Numbered from the stretch's first letter, positions 15,979-25,629 are shown. The stretch is 64,000 nt of DNA from Bacillus sp. SG-1 (GCF_000181495.1 NZ_ABCF01000001.1:124001-188000); one strand, 5' to 3'. A program made the numbers and translations. The notes: generated by a model from the sequence alone, not told the origin.

Positions 15979-16409
15979 TAGGACAAATCTACCCGGTGCC
16001 CGAGCATTCCTTTTCTTATGAATTAAATAAGGATTTTCAGTTTGCGGCTGCACACTTTATTCCGTCTGAAGGTGCAGGGAAATGCCAGAAAGTCCATGGC
16101 CATACCTATTTTGCCAATATTACGATAGGTGGAGACACCCTGGACGAATCCGGATTTCTTATCAACTTCTCAACCATTAAAAAGCTGATACATGACCGGT
16201 TCGATCACACGATGTTGAATGATGATCCCCTGTTTTCTGAAAACCCTGAAAGATTCCCGACTACTGAGGTTATGGCCGAACTGATTTATGTATTGATACA
16301 AAATTATCTGGATAAACAGGGAAATCATGCTCAGTGTCTGCAGGTGTTTTTACGGGAAACCCCGACAAGCTACTGTATATTCCGTCCAAGAAAGGATAGG
16401 AAGCAATGA
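15975..16409 (+). CDS. queD: 6-carboxy-5,6,7,8-tetrahydropterin synthase QueD
   Basis: QueD makes 6-carboxytetrahydropterin from dihydroneopterin triphosphate, the first committed queuosine step. The 144-aa product has zinc-ligand histidines in FAAAHFIP (near residue 29) and KVHGHTY (near 44-46), a catalytic Cys in GKCQKVHG, and the DHTMLND motif with a downstream Glu. It starts inside the queC stop and its own stop overlaps the queE start, so the three genes are translationally coupled. Confidence 0.95.
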   Translation: MIGQIYPVPEHSFSYELNKDFQFAAAHFIPSEGAGKCQKVHGHTYFANITIGGDTLDESGFLINFSTIKKLIHDRFDHTMLNDDPLFSENPERFPTTEVMAELIYVLIQNYLDKQGNHAQCLQVFLRETPTSYCIFRPRKDRKQ

Positions 16410-17125
16410 GAAAAATACCGGTTTTAGAAATTTTCGGACCTACTATCCAGGGGGAAGGGATGGTCATCGGTCAAAAAACGATGTTTGTCCGCACCGCTGG
16501 ATGTGATTATTCCTGCTCATGGTGTGATTCAGCTTTTACTTGGGATGGTTCAGCCAAAGAGGACATTCGGATGTTGACAGCATTGGACATTTGGGAGGAA
16601 CTTCGTGAGATTGGCGGCAACAGATTCAATCACGTCACAATTTCAGGAGGTAATCCGGCCCTTATTGCTGCGATTGATGACCTCCTCACTGTATTCAAGG
16701 AAAATGGGATCAAATCCGCCCTTGAGACACAGGGAAGCAGATGGCAGGACTGGTTTTTGGACATCGACGAACTTACACTTTCTCCAAAACCGCCAAGCTC
16801 AGGGATGAAAACAGACTTTGAAAAACTCGACTTCATTTTAGAACAGTTAAAAGAACATAAAAGCTATAGTCTGAAAGTGGTCATCTTTAATGATGAAGAC
16901 CTCGAATATGCAACAGATCTTCACGAAAGATACCCAGAAGTACCCTTCTTCCTGCAAGTTGGCAATACAAACCTTTCTTCTGAGAATGAAAAAGGCCTAT
17001 TAAATCAGTTGATAACGGATTATGAGAAGTTGATTGATACTGTCACTGAAAGCGAACGGCTGAATAATGTCAGGGTCCTTCCGCAGCTTCATACGTATGT
17101 ATGGGGGAATAAGCGGGGAGTGTAG
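16406..17125 (+). CDS. queE: 7-carboxy-7-deazaguanine synthase QueE (radical SAM)
   Basis: QueE is a radical SAM enzyme converting carboxytetrahydropterin to 7-carboxy-7-deazaguanine. The 239-aa protein begins with PVLEIFGPTIQGEGMVIG and has the cluster motif CDYSCSWC (CX3CX2C, near residues 32-39), followed by SAFTW. A GGNPAL loop and ETQGS complete the barrel pattern. The operon ends here. The usual fourth gene, queF, is not present in this window, so preQ0 reductase must be encoded elsewhere. Confidence 0.95.
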   Translation: MRKIPVLEIFGPTIQGEGMVIGQKTMFVRTAGCDYSCSWCDSAFTWDGSAKEDIRMLTALDIWEELREIGGNRFNHVTISGGNPALIAAIDDLLTVFKENGIKSALETQGSRWQDWFLDIDELTLSPKPPSSGMKTDFEKLDFILEQLKEHKSYSLKVVIFNDEDLEYATDLHERYPEVPFFLQVGNTNLSSENEKGLLNQLITDYEKLIDTVTESERLNNVRVLPQLHTYVWGNKRGV

Positions 17126-17290
17126 TATCTTTTCATTCGCAGAATAGAAGTACTTATGCTTTTAAATAAGGTTTAATGCTTTTAGATAGCTTGCCATTTC
17201 ACCTAATCTTTTTACGCTTGTTCTTTAAAAAAATTATTAATATTTTTTAGAGAGGCTGCTTTGAGAAATCTCGGTGATTGCAATGAAATG

Positions 17291-17412
17291 GTTGATTGAA
17301 GCGGAAGGTGCGTGATCTCCTGCGGGACTAGCGGGACAGGTGAGACCCCGGAAGCGAAGCTGAGGAGGCTCACCGCCCGCCCCGCGGAGTCACGCACCTG
17401 GAGCGGAAATCA
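17291..17412. repeat. Family A palindromic repeat, copy 3 (uninterrupted)
   Basis: This full copy of 122 bp runs from GTTGATTGAAG to GAAATCA. GGTGCGTGATCTCC pairs with GGAGTCACGCACC. It fills the gap between queE and nrnB. Confidence 0.85.
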
Positions 17413-17468
17413 TTTAATTATTTTTCGAAAGAATTTCAGGAAAAGAGAATTTAGTTATTGCAAACATT

Positions 17469-17499
17469 GCTCCGTTTCATTTAACAGACGGAGCTTTTT
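17469..17499 (+). terminator. Terminator-like hairpin between queE and nrnB
   Basis: GCTCCGT pairs with ACGGAGC around a 12-nt loop, followed by TTTTT. Read-through from queCDE into nrnB is therefore limited. Confidence 0.7.
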
Positions 17500-17568
17500 G
17501 CTGTATATTAGCAAGGAAATGACGGAAAATAGAACCATCAATACATAGAGAAAGCCAGGAGGCCAAAC

Positions 17569-18813
17569 ATGCAACGTTTTTTATTATCTCATAATGATTT
17601 AGATGGTGTCGGGTGCGGCATTATCGCAAAAATTGCCTGGGGAGAAGAGGCTGAAGTTCGGTACAATTCAATCGGCGGGCTGAACTTCCAGGTGGCTAGA
17701 TTCTTGAAGAAGCCCCAGAAAAACACCAAACTGATCATCACCGATCTCTCTGTAAATAAAGAAAATGAAGAAGCGATCGAAAGCTATTTCAAAAAAGATG
17801 GGAAAGTGGAGCTGATTGACCATCATCGCAGCGCAGAGCATTTGAACTCCTATAAATGGGCATCTGTGACAGTACAGTATGAGGACGGAAGGCTTGCATC
17901 AGCGACATCTCTTTTATATGAAGATCTGAAGAAAAAAAGAGAAATTGAACCGACACCGATCCTTGATGAATTTGTTGAACTTGTGAGGCAGTATGATACA
18001 TGGGAATGGGATGTGAATAATAACACAACCGCAAAAAGATTAAACGATTTATTCTTCCTGCTGACGATTGAAGAGTTTGAAGAAAAAATGCTCAACCGTC
18101 TTCAAAACAATGAAAAGTTTTTCTTTGATGAGTTTGAATTGAAACTTCTTGAAATGGAAGAAGGCAAGATTGAAAGGTATATACGCCGTAAAAGGCGGGA
18201 ACTGACGAAATCATTCATTGGTGACTACTGTGTAGGGATTGTTCATGCTGAATCTTACCATTCAGAATTAGGGAATGAACTGGGAAAAGATAATCCTTTC
18301 CTGGACTATATAGCGATCATCAGTGTCGGGGGCAAGCGGATTAGTTTGCGAACGATTCACGATCATGTGGATGTTTCCGAAGTGGCAGGAAAGTTTGAGG
18401 GAGGCGGTCATGCTAAGGCTTCCGGATGCAACCTTAATACAGAAGCATTCAAGCTGTTTGTCACAGATGTCTTCAATGTGGAGCCACTCCCGATTGACGC
18501 TCCAAAAAACCGCTATAATTTGAAGGAATCACCTAATGGATCTCTTTATAAAAACAGGCAGGAAGACCAATTGTTTATGTATCCACTTGACGGTGAAGGT
18601 TGGAGAGTCGAGTATAATGGTGAATTTGAAAATGATTTTCCGACATTCCAAGACGCTGAAAACCATATTAAAAAACAGCATTCCGCAGCCCTTTCCAGAG
18701 ATGATGATTATACTGAGTTCTTGATGGAGAATGTTAAAAACCATAAAATCCTTCAGGCGGCAGCTGAAAAGCTTCCCTTTAATGTAATGGGAGATCAAAA
18801 AAAAGAAAAGTAA
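17569..18813 (+). CDS. nrnB: DHH phosphoesterase, NrnB-like oligoribonuclease
   Basis: This 414-aa cytosolic DHH/DHHA1 phosphoesterase degrades very short RNAs (nanoRNA). It has motif I HNDLDGVGCG (near residue 8), ITDLSV, the DHH motif IDHHRSAEH (near residue 84), and the DHHA1 loop GGGHAKASGC (near residue 285). The blocks VRQYDTWEW and KRLNDLFFLL agree with B. subtilis NrnB (YngD). The C-terminal 80 residues carry a short extra domain. AGGAGG lies 8 nt before the ATG. It is monocistronic, closed by a strong terminator. Confidence 0.92.
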   Translation: MQRFLLSHNDLDGVGCGIIAKIAWGEEAEVRYNSIGGLNFQVARFLKKPQKNTKLIITDLSVNKENEEAIESYFKKDGKVELIDHHRSAEHLNSYKWASVTVQYEDGRLASATSLLYEDLKKKREIEPTPILDEFVELVRQYDTWEWDVNNNTTAKRLNDLFFLLTIEEFEEKMLNRLQNNEKFFFDEFELKLLEMEEGKIERYIRRKRRELTKSFIGDYCVGIVHAESYHSELGNELGKDNPFLDYIAIISVGGKRISLRTIHDHVDVSEVAGKFEGGGHAKASGCNLNTEAFKLFVTDVFNVEPLPIDAPKNRYNLKESPNGSLYKNRQEDQLFMYPLDGEGWRVEYNGEFENDFPTFQDAENHIKKQHSAALSRDDDYTEFLMENVKNHKILQAAAEKLPFNVMGDQKKEK

Positions 18814-18816
18814 GCG

Positions 18817-18852
18817 AAAAAAGCTGGTCTCAAACTCGAGGCCAGCTTTTTT
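18817..18852. terminator. Bidirectional terminator between nrnB and pxpA
   Basis: AAAAAAGCTGG and CCAGCTTTTTT form an 11-bp stem with A/T tails on both strands, set between two convergent genes. Confidence 0.88.
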
Positions 18853-18855
18853 GTT

Positions 18856-19581
18856 CTATTTCAAGATTTTGATGATTTTTCCGGCGAAAATCAGGGCTTG
18901 TTCATTGTCGCCATGTAAGCATATTGTGTCGGGAGTAATATCAATCTCTGTCCCATCTGTGCTCACCACTTTATGCTCTTTTACCATTTTAACTACCTGG
19001 GCGAGGGCCTGATCATCATCATGGATGACAGCTCCTTCTTGCGATCTTGGTGTAAGAGTGCCGTCACTTCTATACGTTCTATCTGCAAAAACCTCACTGG
19101 CGGTTTCGAGGCCCAATTCTTTGCCGGCGGTGATCATTTTTGAGTTAGCCAATCCAAACAATGTCAATGACGGATCAAAATCATGAATAGCCTTTGCGAT
19201 TGCTTTGGCCGTCTCTATTTCCTTTGCTGCCCGGTTGTACAGGGCACCGTGTGGCTTAACGTGTGATAGCTGTCCTCCCTGGGAACGGACAATGGCGTTC
19301 AAGGCACCAATCTGATATAAAACCAGAGAATATATTTCTTCAGGGGATATATCGATATTACGTCTCCCAAAACCCTGCAAATCAGGATAGCCGGGGTGAG
19401 CTCCGATTTTGACTCCATTTTTCAGTGCCAGCTGAACGGTCTTCAGCATGATTTGCGGATCCCCTGCATGAAAGCCGCAGGCGATGTTCGCCGATGTTAT
19501 GATTTCCAATATCTTTTCATCATTACCTTTGGAATAAGTACCGAAGCTTTCTCCAAGGTCACAGTTTAAGTCGATATGCAA
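18856..19581 (-). CDS. pxpA: 5-oxoprolinase subunit PxpA (LamB/YcsF family)
   Basis: PxpA acts with PxpBC in ATP-dependent cleavage of 5-oxoproline to glutamate. The 241-aa protein shows the family signature from its first residues ([15 protein letters not shown]), then [26 protein letters not shown] and KPHGALYN. The start is TTG 19581, with AGGAGG 8 nt upstream; no ATG precedes it. It is the last gene of a pxpB-pxpC-pxpA order on the minus strand, 142 nt after pxpC. Confidence 0.94.
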   Translation of the reverse strand: MHIDLNCDLGESFGTYSKGNDEKILEIITSANIACGFHAGDPQIMLKTVQLALKNGVKIGAHPGYPDLQGFGRRNIDISPEEIYSLVLYQIGALNAIVRSQGGQLSHVKPHGALYNRAAKEIETAKAIAKAIHDFDPSLTLFGLANSKMITAGKELGLETASEVFADRTYRSDGTLTPRSQEGAVIHDDDQALAQVVKMVKEHKVVSTDGTEIDITPDTICLHGDNEQALIFAGKIIKILK

Positions 19582-19723
19582 GTGCTTGACCTCCTGACTA
19601 AGATTTTGTGTTATTCCATTACGAACACATGTTTTCTCTATTTTGATCGGATACGTAACTGGTTTCCGGTTCGTCTCTTTTATTCAGAAAGGCCCCCTTA
19701 TTAAAACCTTCAATCATCAGAGA

Positions 19724-20677
19724 TCACTCATTCTTCATCCGGACCGCTGCCCTTATCATTTTCATCTCTGCTTCAGTTTCCCTTAAAGCTTCATAAGCTT
19801 CTTCAAGTGTAACTTCCTTGAAGGATAGCGATTCATTCGGCTTTAGTTGTGCAATGATTGGCAGGTCTGCTGTAATAACGTTGGCAATCTTCGGGTATCC
19901 ACCTGTAGGTTGGCTGTCTGCCATAAGGATAATCGGCTGGCCGCTGGCCGGGACTTGTATTGTTCCTTTGGCGATACCCTCTGTTAATAGCTCCTGTGAC
20001 TGTTTTAAAGCCAGAGCTGGACCGCTCAGTCTGTATCCCATCCTGTCTGATTCAGGCTTGATTGTAAAACTTCCTGATAAAAAGTGCATCTGAGCCTCTT
20101 CAGTAAACCAGTCCCATTGTCTGCTTCTTATGATTCTCACTTCTTTTTTCTGAAGATAGGTGAAGAGGGTGGGAGACAGAGACCATTGGATCTGTTTATC
20201 TTTATGGCCTTCGATATTAAGGGCTATTTTGTCGCCGGCTTTTAATGCCCTTCCCTTGTATCCACCAAGCTTTGCAAGTGTATTGGTACTGCTGCTCCCG
20301 AGCTGTTTAACGACTTTCAGGCCTCCTTTAAAGGCTACATAAGCACGCATTCCTTTTTCAGCCATTCCGAATCTGAGAACATCGCCTTTTCCAACAAGCA
20401 AAGGTTTATTATTGGGGACTGGTTCATTGTTAATTGAAGGATTCAAATCTGCTCCACTGATGGCAATCACGGTGTCGGATTTGAAATGGAGCACTGGTCC
20501 CTGGAGTGTGACTTCCAATGCTTCATCTCCTTCGTTATTACCCACTAAAAGATTGGCAAACCGGAATGCTTTATCATCCATTGCTCCGCTGACAGGCATG
20601 CCGATTCTTCGGTAGCCGGTCCTGCCGCTGTCCTGGATGGTTGAAAGAAGTCCACTTTTTTCAACTGTAAAACCCAT
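19724..20677 (-). CDS. pxpC: 5-oxoprolinase subunit PxpC (KipA family)
   Basis: This biotin-dependent-carboxyltransferase-like subunit of 5-oxoprolinase has 317 aa. Recognisable blocks are STIQDSGRTGYRRIGMPVSG near the start, ALEVTLQGP, AISGADLNP, and late in the protein IPASGQPI-like and ADSQPTGGYPKIANV. ATG 20677 is chosen for GGAGG 9 nt upstream; an in-frame upstream ATG at 20701 lies in the end of pxpB. It sits 1 nt from the pxpB stop, so it is co-translated with its partner subunit. Confidence 0.93.
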   Translation of the reverse strand: MGFTVEKSGLLSTIQDSGRTGYRRIGMPVSGAMDDKAFRFANLLVGNNEGDEALEVTLQGPVLHFKSDTVIAISGADLNPSINNEPVPNNKPLLVGKGDVLRFGMAEKGMRAYVAFKGGLKVVKQLGSSSTNTLAKLGGYKGRALKAGDKIALNIEGHKDKQIQWSLSPTLFTYLQKKEVRIIRSRQWDWFTEEAQMHFLSGSFTIKPESDRMGYRLSGPALALKQSQELLTEGIAKGTIQVPASGQPIILMADSQPTGGYPKIANVITADLPIIAQLKPNESLSFKEVTLEEAYEALRETEAEMKMIRAAVRMKNE

Positions 20678-20678
20678 T

Positions 20679-21377
20679 CTAGCTTTCCTCCAATCGTTCA
20701 AATTCAGCTCTCGTTATTGGAGAAAATTTTATTTGGTCCCCTTGTGACAGAAGTGCTGGCTGACTCGGATTATCCGGGTCAAATAGTTTCAAAGGCGTCT
20801 TGCCAATGATTTGCCATCCTCCAGGTGAAGAGATTGGGTAAACCCCCGTTTGGTTTCCGGCAATGCCAACAGAGCCGGCATCAATCCTGACCCTTGGATT
20901 TTTTCTTCGTGGCGAGGCTATGGAAGGCTCCATTCCTTTCAGAAAAGGGAAGCCCGGGGAGAAACCAAGGAAAGCGACGGAGTATATTGGCCGGGTATGC
21001 AGCTCAATCACCTTCTCTTCACTTATGTTACAGTGTTCGGCAACAAATGCGAGGTCCGGACCGGCTTCACTTCCATATAGAACCGGTATGGTAATGACCT
21101 TTTTTTGCGGTGAATTTTCATTCGGCTGCAGACCGTTTAATTTTTCTACAAGCAAATCCTCGATCACCTTAAAGGGAGAAGGAGAATGGATTTTTAGAGG
21201 ATTATAGTGAATGGTCACTGTCTTATAAGCAGGTAACGCCTCAATGATTGCTTTATGCTGGTTATCAGTCACTGCGTCTGTAAAGGCGGTCATTGTGTTC
21301 ATGCATGTTTCCTCGCAGAGGTCATGAAAATCTATTAAAACAGCAGAGTCACCCAGTGGGTGAATTGAATATTTCAT
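20679..21377 (-). CDS. pxpB: 5-oxoprolinase subunit PxpB (KipI family)
   Basis: This 232-aa partner of PxpC is homologous to KipI, which in B. subtilis was first found as an inhibitor of the sporulation kinase KinA. Visible motifs are HPLGDSAVLIDF at the start, VLYGSEAGPDL, FLGFSPGFPFLKGM, and GSVGIAGNQTGVYP followed by GWQIIG. ATG 21377 is preferred, with GGAAGTGG 6 nt upstream; ATG 21401 lacks a site. No kipR-type regulator, ycsG or ycsI lies here, unlike the B. subtilis ycs-kip cluster. Confidence 0.93.
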   Translation of the reverse strand: MKYSIHPLGDSAVLIDFHDLCEETCMNTMTAFTDAVTDNQHKAIIEALPAYKTVTIHYNPLKIHSPSPFKVIEDLLVEKLNGLQPNENSPQKKVITIPVLYGSEAGPDLAFVAEHCNISEEKVIELHTRPIYSVAFLGFSPGFPFLKGMEPSIASPRRKNPRVRIDAGSVGIAGNQTGVYPISSPGGWQIIGKTPLKLFDPDNPSQPALLSQGDQIKFSPITRAEFERLEES

Positions 21378-21481
21378 TTGAAACCACTTCCAATCATACA
21401 AACATTCTGAATTCTTACTTTCATTCTAACATAAAGATGTAAAACGTAAGGAAATGCAGAAAGACTCTTCAGCATCAAAAA

Positions 21482-21511
21482 ATAGGGACTGTTCTAAAAG
21501 GAGAACAGTCC
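21482..21511 (-). terminator. Terminator of the 353-aa membrane protein gene
   Basis: GGACTGTTCT pairs with AGAACAGTCC, 10 bp. On the minus strand the stem is followed by CCTATTTTTTG, placing it at the 3' end of the gene at 21525. Confidence 0.8.
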
Positions 21512-21524
21512 AAGAGTGAGAGAA

Positions 21525-22586
21525 TCAACTTATATTATTCAAACTGCTCTTCAAAGATTTTTCGAAAGAGGCCGGATCATCCAGTTTGATATGAACTTGT
21601 GAAACTGATTTTGTGTACCCATAGAGATAATGAGCTTTTTGCGGCTCTTTTAAATTAATTTCCAGCTGAGCCTTCTCAGAAATGAAATCGGGAGCGAGCG
21701 CTAGAAAGGTGGTTTTTGATTGATCTTTGGATAGTCTTTCAGGACCTTCATATTGGTTGACAGATGTAATATTCGTCAGAGGTATATTGATTCTGGTGGT
21801 AAACCCCATTCTGATAATCAGCTCATCATCGGTAATCTTAGCGGGATTCAACCGAAACCCTTGAATTTGAGCAAGGAAGAACAGGAGCGAGTATAAGTTT
21901 AAAATTAACAGGATCCATGAAATGACCGGGTTCCATTGGTGAAGGAAATAATGCAGTCCAATGGATTCTATTATAAGCGCGTGAATCAGCATGACATAAA
22001 GAGCGATGGTGCTTCCTTGTTGATGAAGGGTGAATGAACGTCCCGCAAGCCGGGCTCTTTTCTTCCAGGAGAACAGACTGTAGTAAAAAAGCGATAATTC
22101 AGTCAGATAAATTTTGATGGGAAGTGAGGTGTTCATATTTTGATGAACGGCCTTCTCCAAACGGTGAGGCAAGAAGTCGCCGGTTTGAGATTTAAGTTTC
22201 TTTGTATATTTCCATACTTTAGGAATGGTTTTAAAGAGGTGAAAGACGATATATAACTCAACAAGCAAGAATATTCCTTCCGCAGCAATCAGCAGGTACT
22301 TGAAGAACGGAATCGATGAAAGGTGGTCGTTTGGAATGATAAGCCATGCTGCCCCGTACCCTGCTGCGATGACAAGTGATAAATTTTTCACAGAGTGATT
22401 CCGCCTGATGATAAAAAAGTAAGCCATGAGCGGAATAATGATCATGAGGTCGATCACTGAAGCGATGGCCATCCCTGTTGGAACTTCTTCCAGGCGGTAG
22501 AATGCAAAATTACAGACCAGCACAAGGGTTGTCAATGAAAGAAAAAGCAGCCATTTCTTATTGGGTTTACGATTAGTTTCTACCAT
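21525..22586 (-). CDS. Polytopic membrane protein with a PH-like C-terminal part, unknown function
   Basis: The 353-aa protein has about seven hydrophobic segments: near residues 13-30, 40-60, 70-85, 95-118, then after a cytosolic loop (about 125-195) a pair near 200-225 and 228-250. The soluble C-terminal part (about 255-350) has the strand pattern of a bacterial PH-like domain (RLNPAKITDDELIIRMGFTT, then RINIPLTNITSV). The family is not recognised with confidence. AAGGAGGG lies upstream of the ATG. It is monocistronic with its own terminator. Confidence 0.78.
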   Translation of the reverse strand: MVETNRKPNKKWLLFLSLTTLVLVCNFAFYRLEEVPTGMAIASVIDLMIIIPLMAYFFIIRRNHSVKNLSLVIAAGYGAAWLIIPNDHLSSIPFFKYLLIAAEGIFLLVELYIVFHLFKTIPKVWKYTKKLKSQTGDFLPHRLEKAVHQNMNTSLPIKIYLTELSLFYYSLFSWKKRARLAGRSFTLHQQGSTIALYVMLIHALIIESIGLHYFLHQWNPVISWILLILNLYSLLFFLAQIQGFRLNPAKITDDELIIRMGFTTRINIPLTNITSVNQYEGPERLSKDQSKTTFLALAPDFISEKAQLEINLKEPQKAHYLYGYTKSVSQVHIKLDDPASFEKSLKSSLNNIS

Positions 22587-22762
22587 AAAAAAAGCCCTCC
22601 TTGAAATCTATTTCCTTACTTCTAGTATACAAAAAAAGGAAATCATGGGAAGCTGGTGAATTTGTAGAAATTTTGAACTTCTGTGTGTGGTCCCGCCGAC
22701 ATGACCCCTGAACTCCTGAATATATTAATGTATGGTACTCAAGTTGAAGAGGTGGTGGAAAT

Positions 22763-24640
22763 ATGGAGACCTTGATCGATCCTGAAATATCCAGATTAAC
22801 TCAAAGATTATTAGAAGATCAGGAGGAAGATGGGGCATGGAGGTACTGCTTTGAAAACAGTTTGATGACGGATGCCTATATGATCGTCCTCATAAGATCC
22901 CTGGGGATAAAAAAAGAACGTTTGGTGCAAGAGCTTGCAGATAGGCTTTTATCTCAGCAGGAAGAGAAGGGGTTTTGGAAGATTTATAGAGATGAGGTGG
23001 AGGGAAATTTATCGGCGACTGTAGAAGCCTATTTTGCACTGCTTTGGAGTGGTGCCGTTAAGGAAAAAGATGAAAATATGGTGAAAGCAAGGGACTGCAT
23101 CCTTTCTGGAGGGGGCCTCGATAAGGTCCATTCAATGACAAAGTTCATGCTTGCCGCTCATGGACAATATCCTTGGGACCGTTTCTTTCCTGTACCTGTA
23201 GAGGTCATATTACTTCCCACGTATTTTCCGGTCAGTTTCACTGATTTCAGTGCTTATGCCAGAGTCCATCTGGCGCCTTTGCTTCTCTTGAAAAGTGAAA
23301 GGTATATCCGCAAAACAAGCACTACTCCTGATCTTTCATACCTATTGAAAGATCAGGAGGACTTCTCGTTTTTTCGGGAGGAAGAAAGGTCTTTCATTGA
23401 ATACGTCACAAGTGGAGTTGAAGCAATCGCAGCATTTCCGGCAAATCTAAATGACCTTGCCAAAAAGACGGCCTTAAATTACATGCTTGCAAGGTTAGAG
23501 CCGGATGGCAGCTTGTACAGTTATTTCTCCTCGAGTTTTTATATGATTATTGCACTTTTATCCCAGGGATATTCAAGAAAAGATCCGCTAGTGGTCAATG
23601 CAATCAAGGCACTGATTTCTTATCAGTGTAAAGGTGATGGGTACCCCCATATCCAAAATTCCCCATCGACTATTTGGGATACCGCTTTGATCAGCCATGC
23701 CCTGCAATCTTCAGGGGTGGACAGCCGGAATGCGCAAATTTTAAAAGCAAGTCATTATCTATATCGTCACCAGCATACCCAAAAAGGAGATTGGGCTTCA
23801 GAAGCTCCACAGACAGCACCGGGTGGCTGGGGATTTTCAGAGAGTAACACAATCAATCCTGATGTAGATGATACGACCGCGGCATTGCGTGCTCTAAAGC
23901 TTGATGCGTATACTGATCCTGTAAAGCGGATGGCATGGAACCGTGGTGTGAAGTGGGCTCTTTCCATGCAAAATAAGGATGGCGGCTGGCCGGCATTTGA
24001 AAAAAATAAAAATAAAGATATCTTGTCGTGGGTTCCGATGGATGGTGCGGAAGATGCGGCTCTTGATAGATCCTGCGCAGACCTGACAGGGAGGACGCTT
24101 GAATTTTTAGGGAACGATGCAGGGATGGGCAGAGAAAACAGTCAAGTTCTGAAAGGTATAGAATGGCTTATGAACAATCAAGAGAATGATGGGTCCTGGT
24201 ATGGCAAGTGGGGCATCTGTTACATTTACGGAACATGGGCTGCACTTACAGGCATGATGGCTGCTGGTATGTCGGCTGATCACCAATCCATTATTAAAGC
24301 GATAAAATGGCTGTATCAAATACAGAATAGTGATGGCGGATGGGGAGAATCGTGCAGGAGTGATAAAGAAAGGAAATACATCTCTTTAGGAGCCAGTACT
24401 CCTTCCCAAACCGCCTGGGCATTGGACGCATTAATTTCTATAAATGATCACCCAACAAAAGAAATCGACCGGGGGATTGAATCGCTTGTCCGCTTGTTGA
24501 ACACGGACGATTGGAGAAAGGAATACCCGACAGGTGCTGGACTTCCAGGAAGGTTTTACATCCATTATCACAGCTATCCATATATTTGGCCGCTCCTTGC
24601 GCTGAGCAATTATAAGACGAAATTTTTAGAAGTTAGATAG
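22763..24640 (+). CDS. sqhC: Squalene-hopene-cyclase family enzyme, sporulenol synthase (SqhC-like)
   Basis: This 625-aa terpene cyclase has the class II fold. The protonating motif DVDDTTAAL places the catalytic DXDD at residues 367-370. Several QW repeats are visible (QEEDGAW, QNKDGGWPAFE, QENDGSWYGKWG, QNSDGGWGES). Length matches B. subtilis SqhC (about 632 aa), which cyclises tetraprenyl-beta-curcumene to sporulenol in spores; hopene formation from squalene is the alternative and cannot be excluded. GAGGTGGTGG lies before the ATG. It is followed by the 52-bp-period array at 24681. Confidence 0.9.
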   Translation: METLIDPEISRLTQRLLEDQEEDGAWRYCFENSLMTDAYMIVLIRSLGIKKERLVQELADRLLSQQEEKGFWKIYRDEVEGNLSATVEAYFALLWSGAVKEKDENMVKARDCILSGGGLDKVHSMTKFMLAAHGQYPWDRFFPVPVEVILLPTYFPVSFTDFSAYARVHLAPLLLLKSERYIRKTSTTPDLSYLLKDQEDFSFFREEERSFIEYVTSGVEAIAAFPANLNDLAKKTALNYMLARLEPDGSLYSYFSSSFYMIIALLSQGYSRKDPLVVNAIKALISYQCKGDGYPHIQNSPSTIWDTALISHALQSSGVDSRNAQILKASHYLYRHQHTQKGDWASEAPQTAPGGWGFSESNTINPDVDDTTAALRALKLDAYTDPVKRMAWNRGVKWALSMQNKDGGWPAFEKNKNKDILSWVPMDGAEDAALDRSCADLTGRTLEFLGNDAGMGRENSQVLKGIEWLMNNQENDGSWYGKWGICYIYGTWAALTGMMAAGMSADHQSIIKAIKWLYQIQNSDGGWGESCRSDKERKYISLGASTPSQTAWALDALISINDHPTKEIDRGIESLVRLLNTDDWRKEYPTGAGLPGRFYIHYHSYPYIWPLLALSNYKTKFLEVR

Positions 24641-24680
24641 TGTAAGGGCATGGAAGCAGGTGAATTCCGTTGTGGGGTGC

Positions 24681-25068
24681 CATGAGGGCAATTCTCAAGG
24701 ACATGAACAGGGTAATATTAGCTCAAAAGTGTCTTGAGGAAGAGTCTCAAGGACGTAAATGGGATAAAATATGGTCAAAAGTGTCTTGAGGGCAATTCTC
24801 AAGGACATGAACAGGGTAATATTAGCTCAAAAGTGTCTTGAGGAAGAGTCTCAAGGACGTAAATGGGATAAAATATGGTCAAAAGTGTCTTGAAGGCAAT
24901 TCTCAAGGACATGAACAGGGTAATATTAGCTCAAAAGTGTCTTGAGGAAGAGTCTCAAGGACATTAATGGGATGAAATTCGTTTAAAACTGTCTTGAGGG
25001 CAATTCTCAAGGACATTAAACAGGTCAAATCCGTTCAAAACTGTCTTGAGGAAGTCCATTTGTAGTGG
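24681..25068. repeat. Tandem array 1: 52-bp units in a 104-bp dimer pattern
   Basis: About eight half-units of 52 bp start at 24681 (partial), 24731, 24783, 24835, 24887, 24939, 24991 and 25043 (partial). Two types alternate: GTCTTGAGGGCAATTCTCAA and GTCTTGAGGAAGAGTCTCAA, each an inverted repeat CTTGAG/CTCAAG, followed by GGAC and an A-rich linker ending CAAAAGT or AAAACT. No coding sense is apparent. It lies directly downstream of sqhC. Confidence 0.9.
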
Positions 25069-25190
25069 AGGAGCTATAAGCGTGATGAATGCGTCACCTC
25101 TTGCAGAAACAAAAGAAAAGCCTGGCTCTTATTGGAAGCACCCGCCCCGCGGTGACGCACAGCCTAAGCGAATATCAACTATTTCTGTTC
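25061..25190. repeat. Degenerate family A repeat
   Basis: The right half CACCCGCCCCGCGG-TGACGCAC-TATCAAC keeps the family A 3' sequence, and the left half is decayed. It lies between array 1 and the trp promoter. Confidence 0.5.
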
Positions 25191-25274
25191 GATAAACAAC
25201 TATACTCACGAATAAACCCTATAAAATGAAAATCCTTATTAATTAGTAAAAATAAAAAATTCTGATAAAAACTA

Positions 25275-25304
25275 TTGACTTACACCCTGAATCCGTATTA
25301 ACAT
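25275..25304 (+). promoter_or_regulatory. Sigma-A promoter of the trp operon
   Basis: TTGACT (25275-25280) and TAACAT (25299-25304) are spaced by 18 nt. Transcription would start near 25311, at the base of the first T-box stem I. Confidence 0.65.
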
Positions 25305-25311
25305 AGTAAAC

Positions 25312-25598
25312 AATTAAAGAACGGAACGGCGTTGAAGAAGAGGAGTAGCTTCCAATAATCACTTCAGAGAGCTAGTGGATGGTGCGAACTAGTGTGATTA
25401 TGGATGTGAATGGACTTCCGAGCCTTCAAACCGAAATCATTCAAGTAATGAGAGTAGGCTTTGACGAATGTCTCATCGATACAAGGGACACGTATTAGAG
25501 AATCGTTCTCTGATATGGTAAAGCGGACTGCTATGCAGTCAACGAAGGTGGCACCACGGGTTTCCCGTCCTTATTTTGAGGACAGGAGACCCTTTTTT
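25312..25598 (+). ncRNA. T-box riboswitch 1 of the trp operon (Trp specifier)
   Basis: Stem I elements are present: GAGTAG, AGAGAGCTAGTGG, GGTGCGAAC distal loop, and the specifier loop GTGAATGGAC with TGG (25411-25413), the tryptophan codon. The T-box antiterminator sequence AAGGTGGCACCACGGG is at 25545-25560. The terminator follows: GGGTTTCC-GTCCT pairs with AGGAC-GGA-ACCC and six T (25593-25598). Uncharged tRNA-Trp would stabilise antitermination. Confidence 0.95.
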
Positions 25599-25629
25599 AT
25601 TTGCACAAAACTTAATAATTCATAAATCA

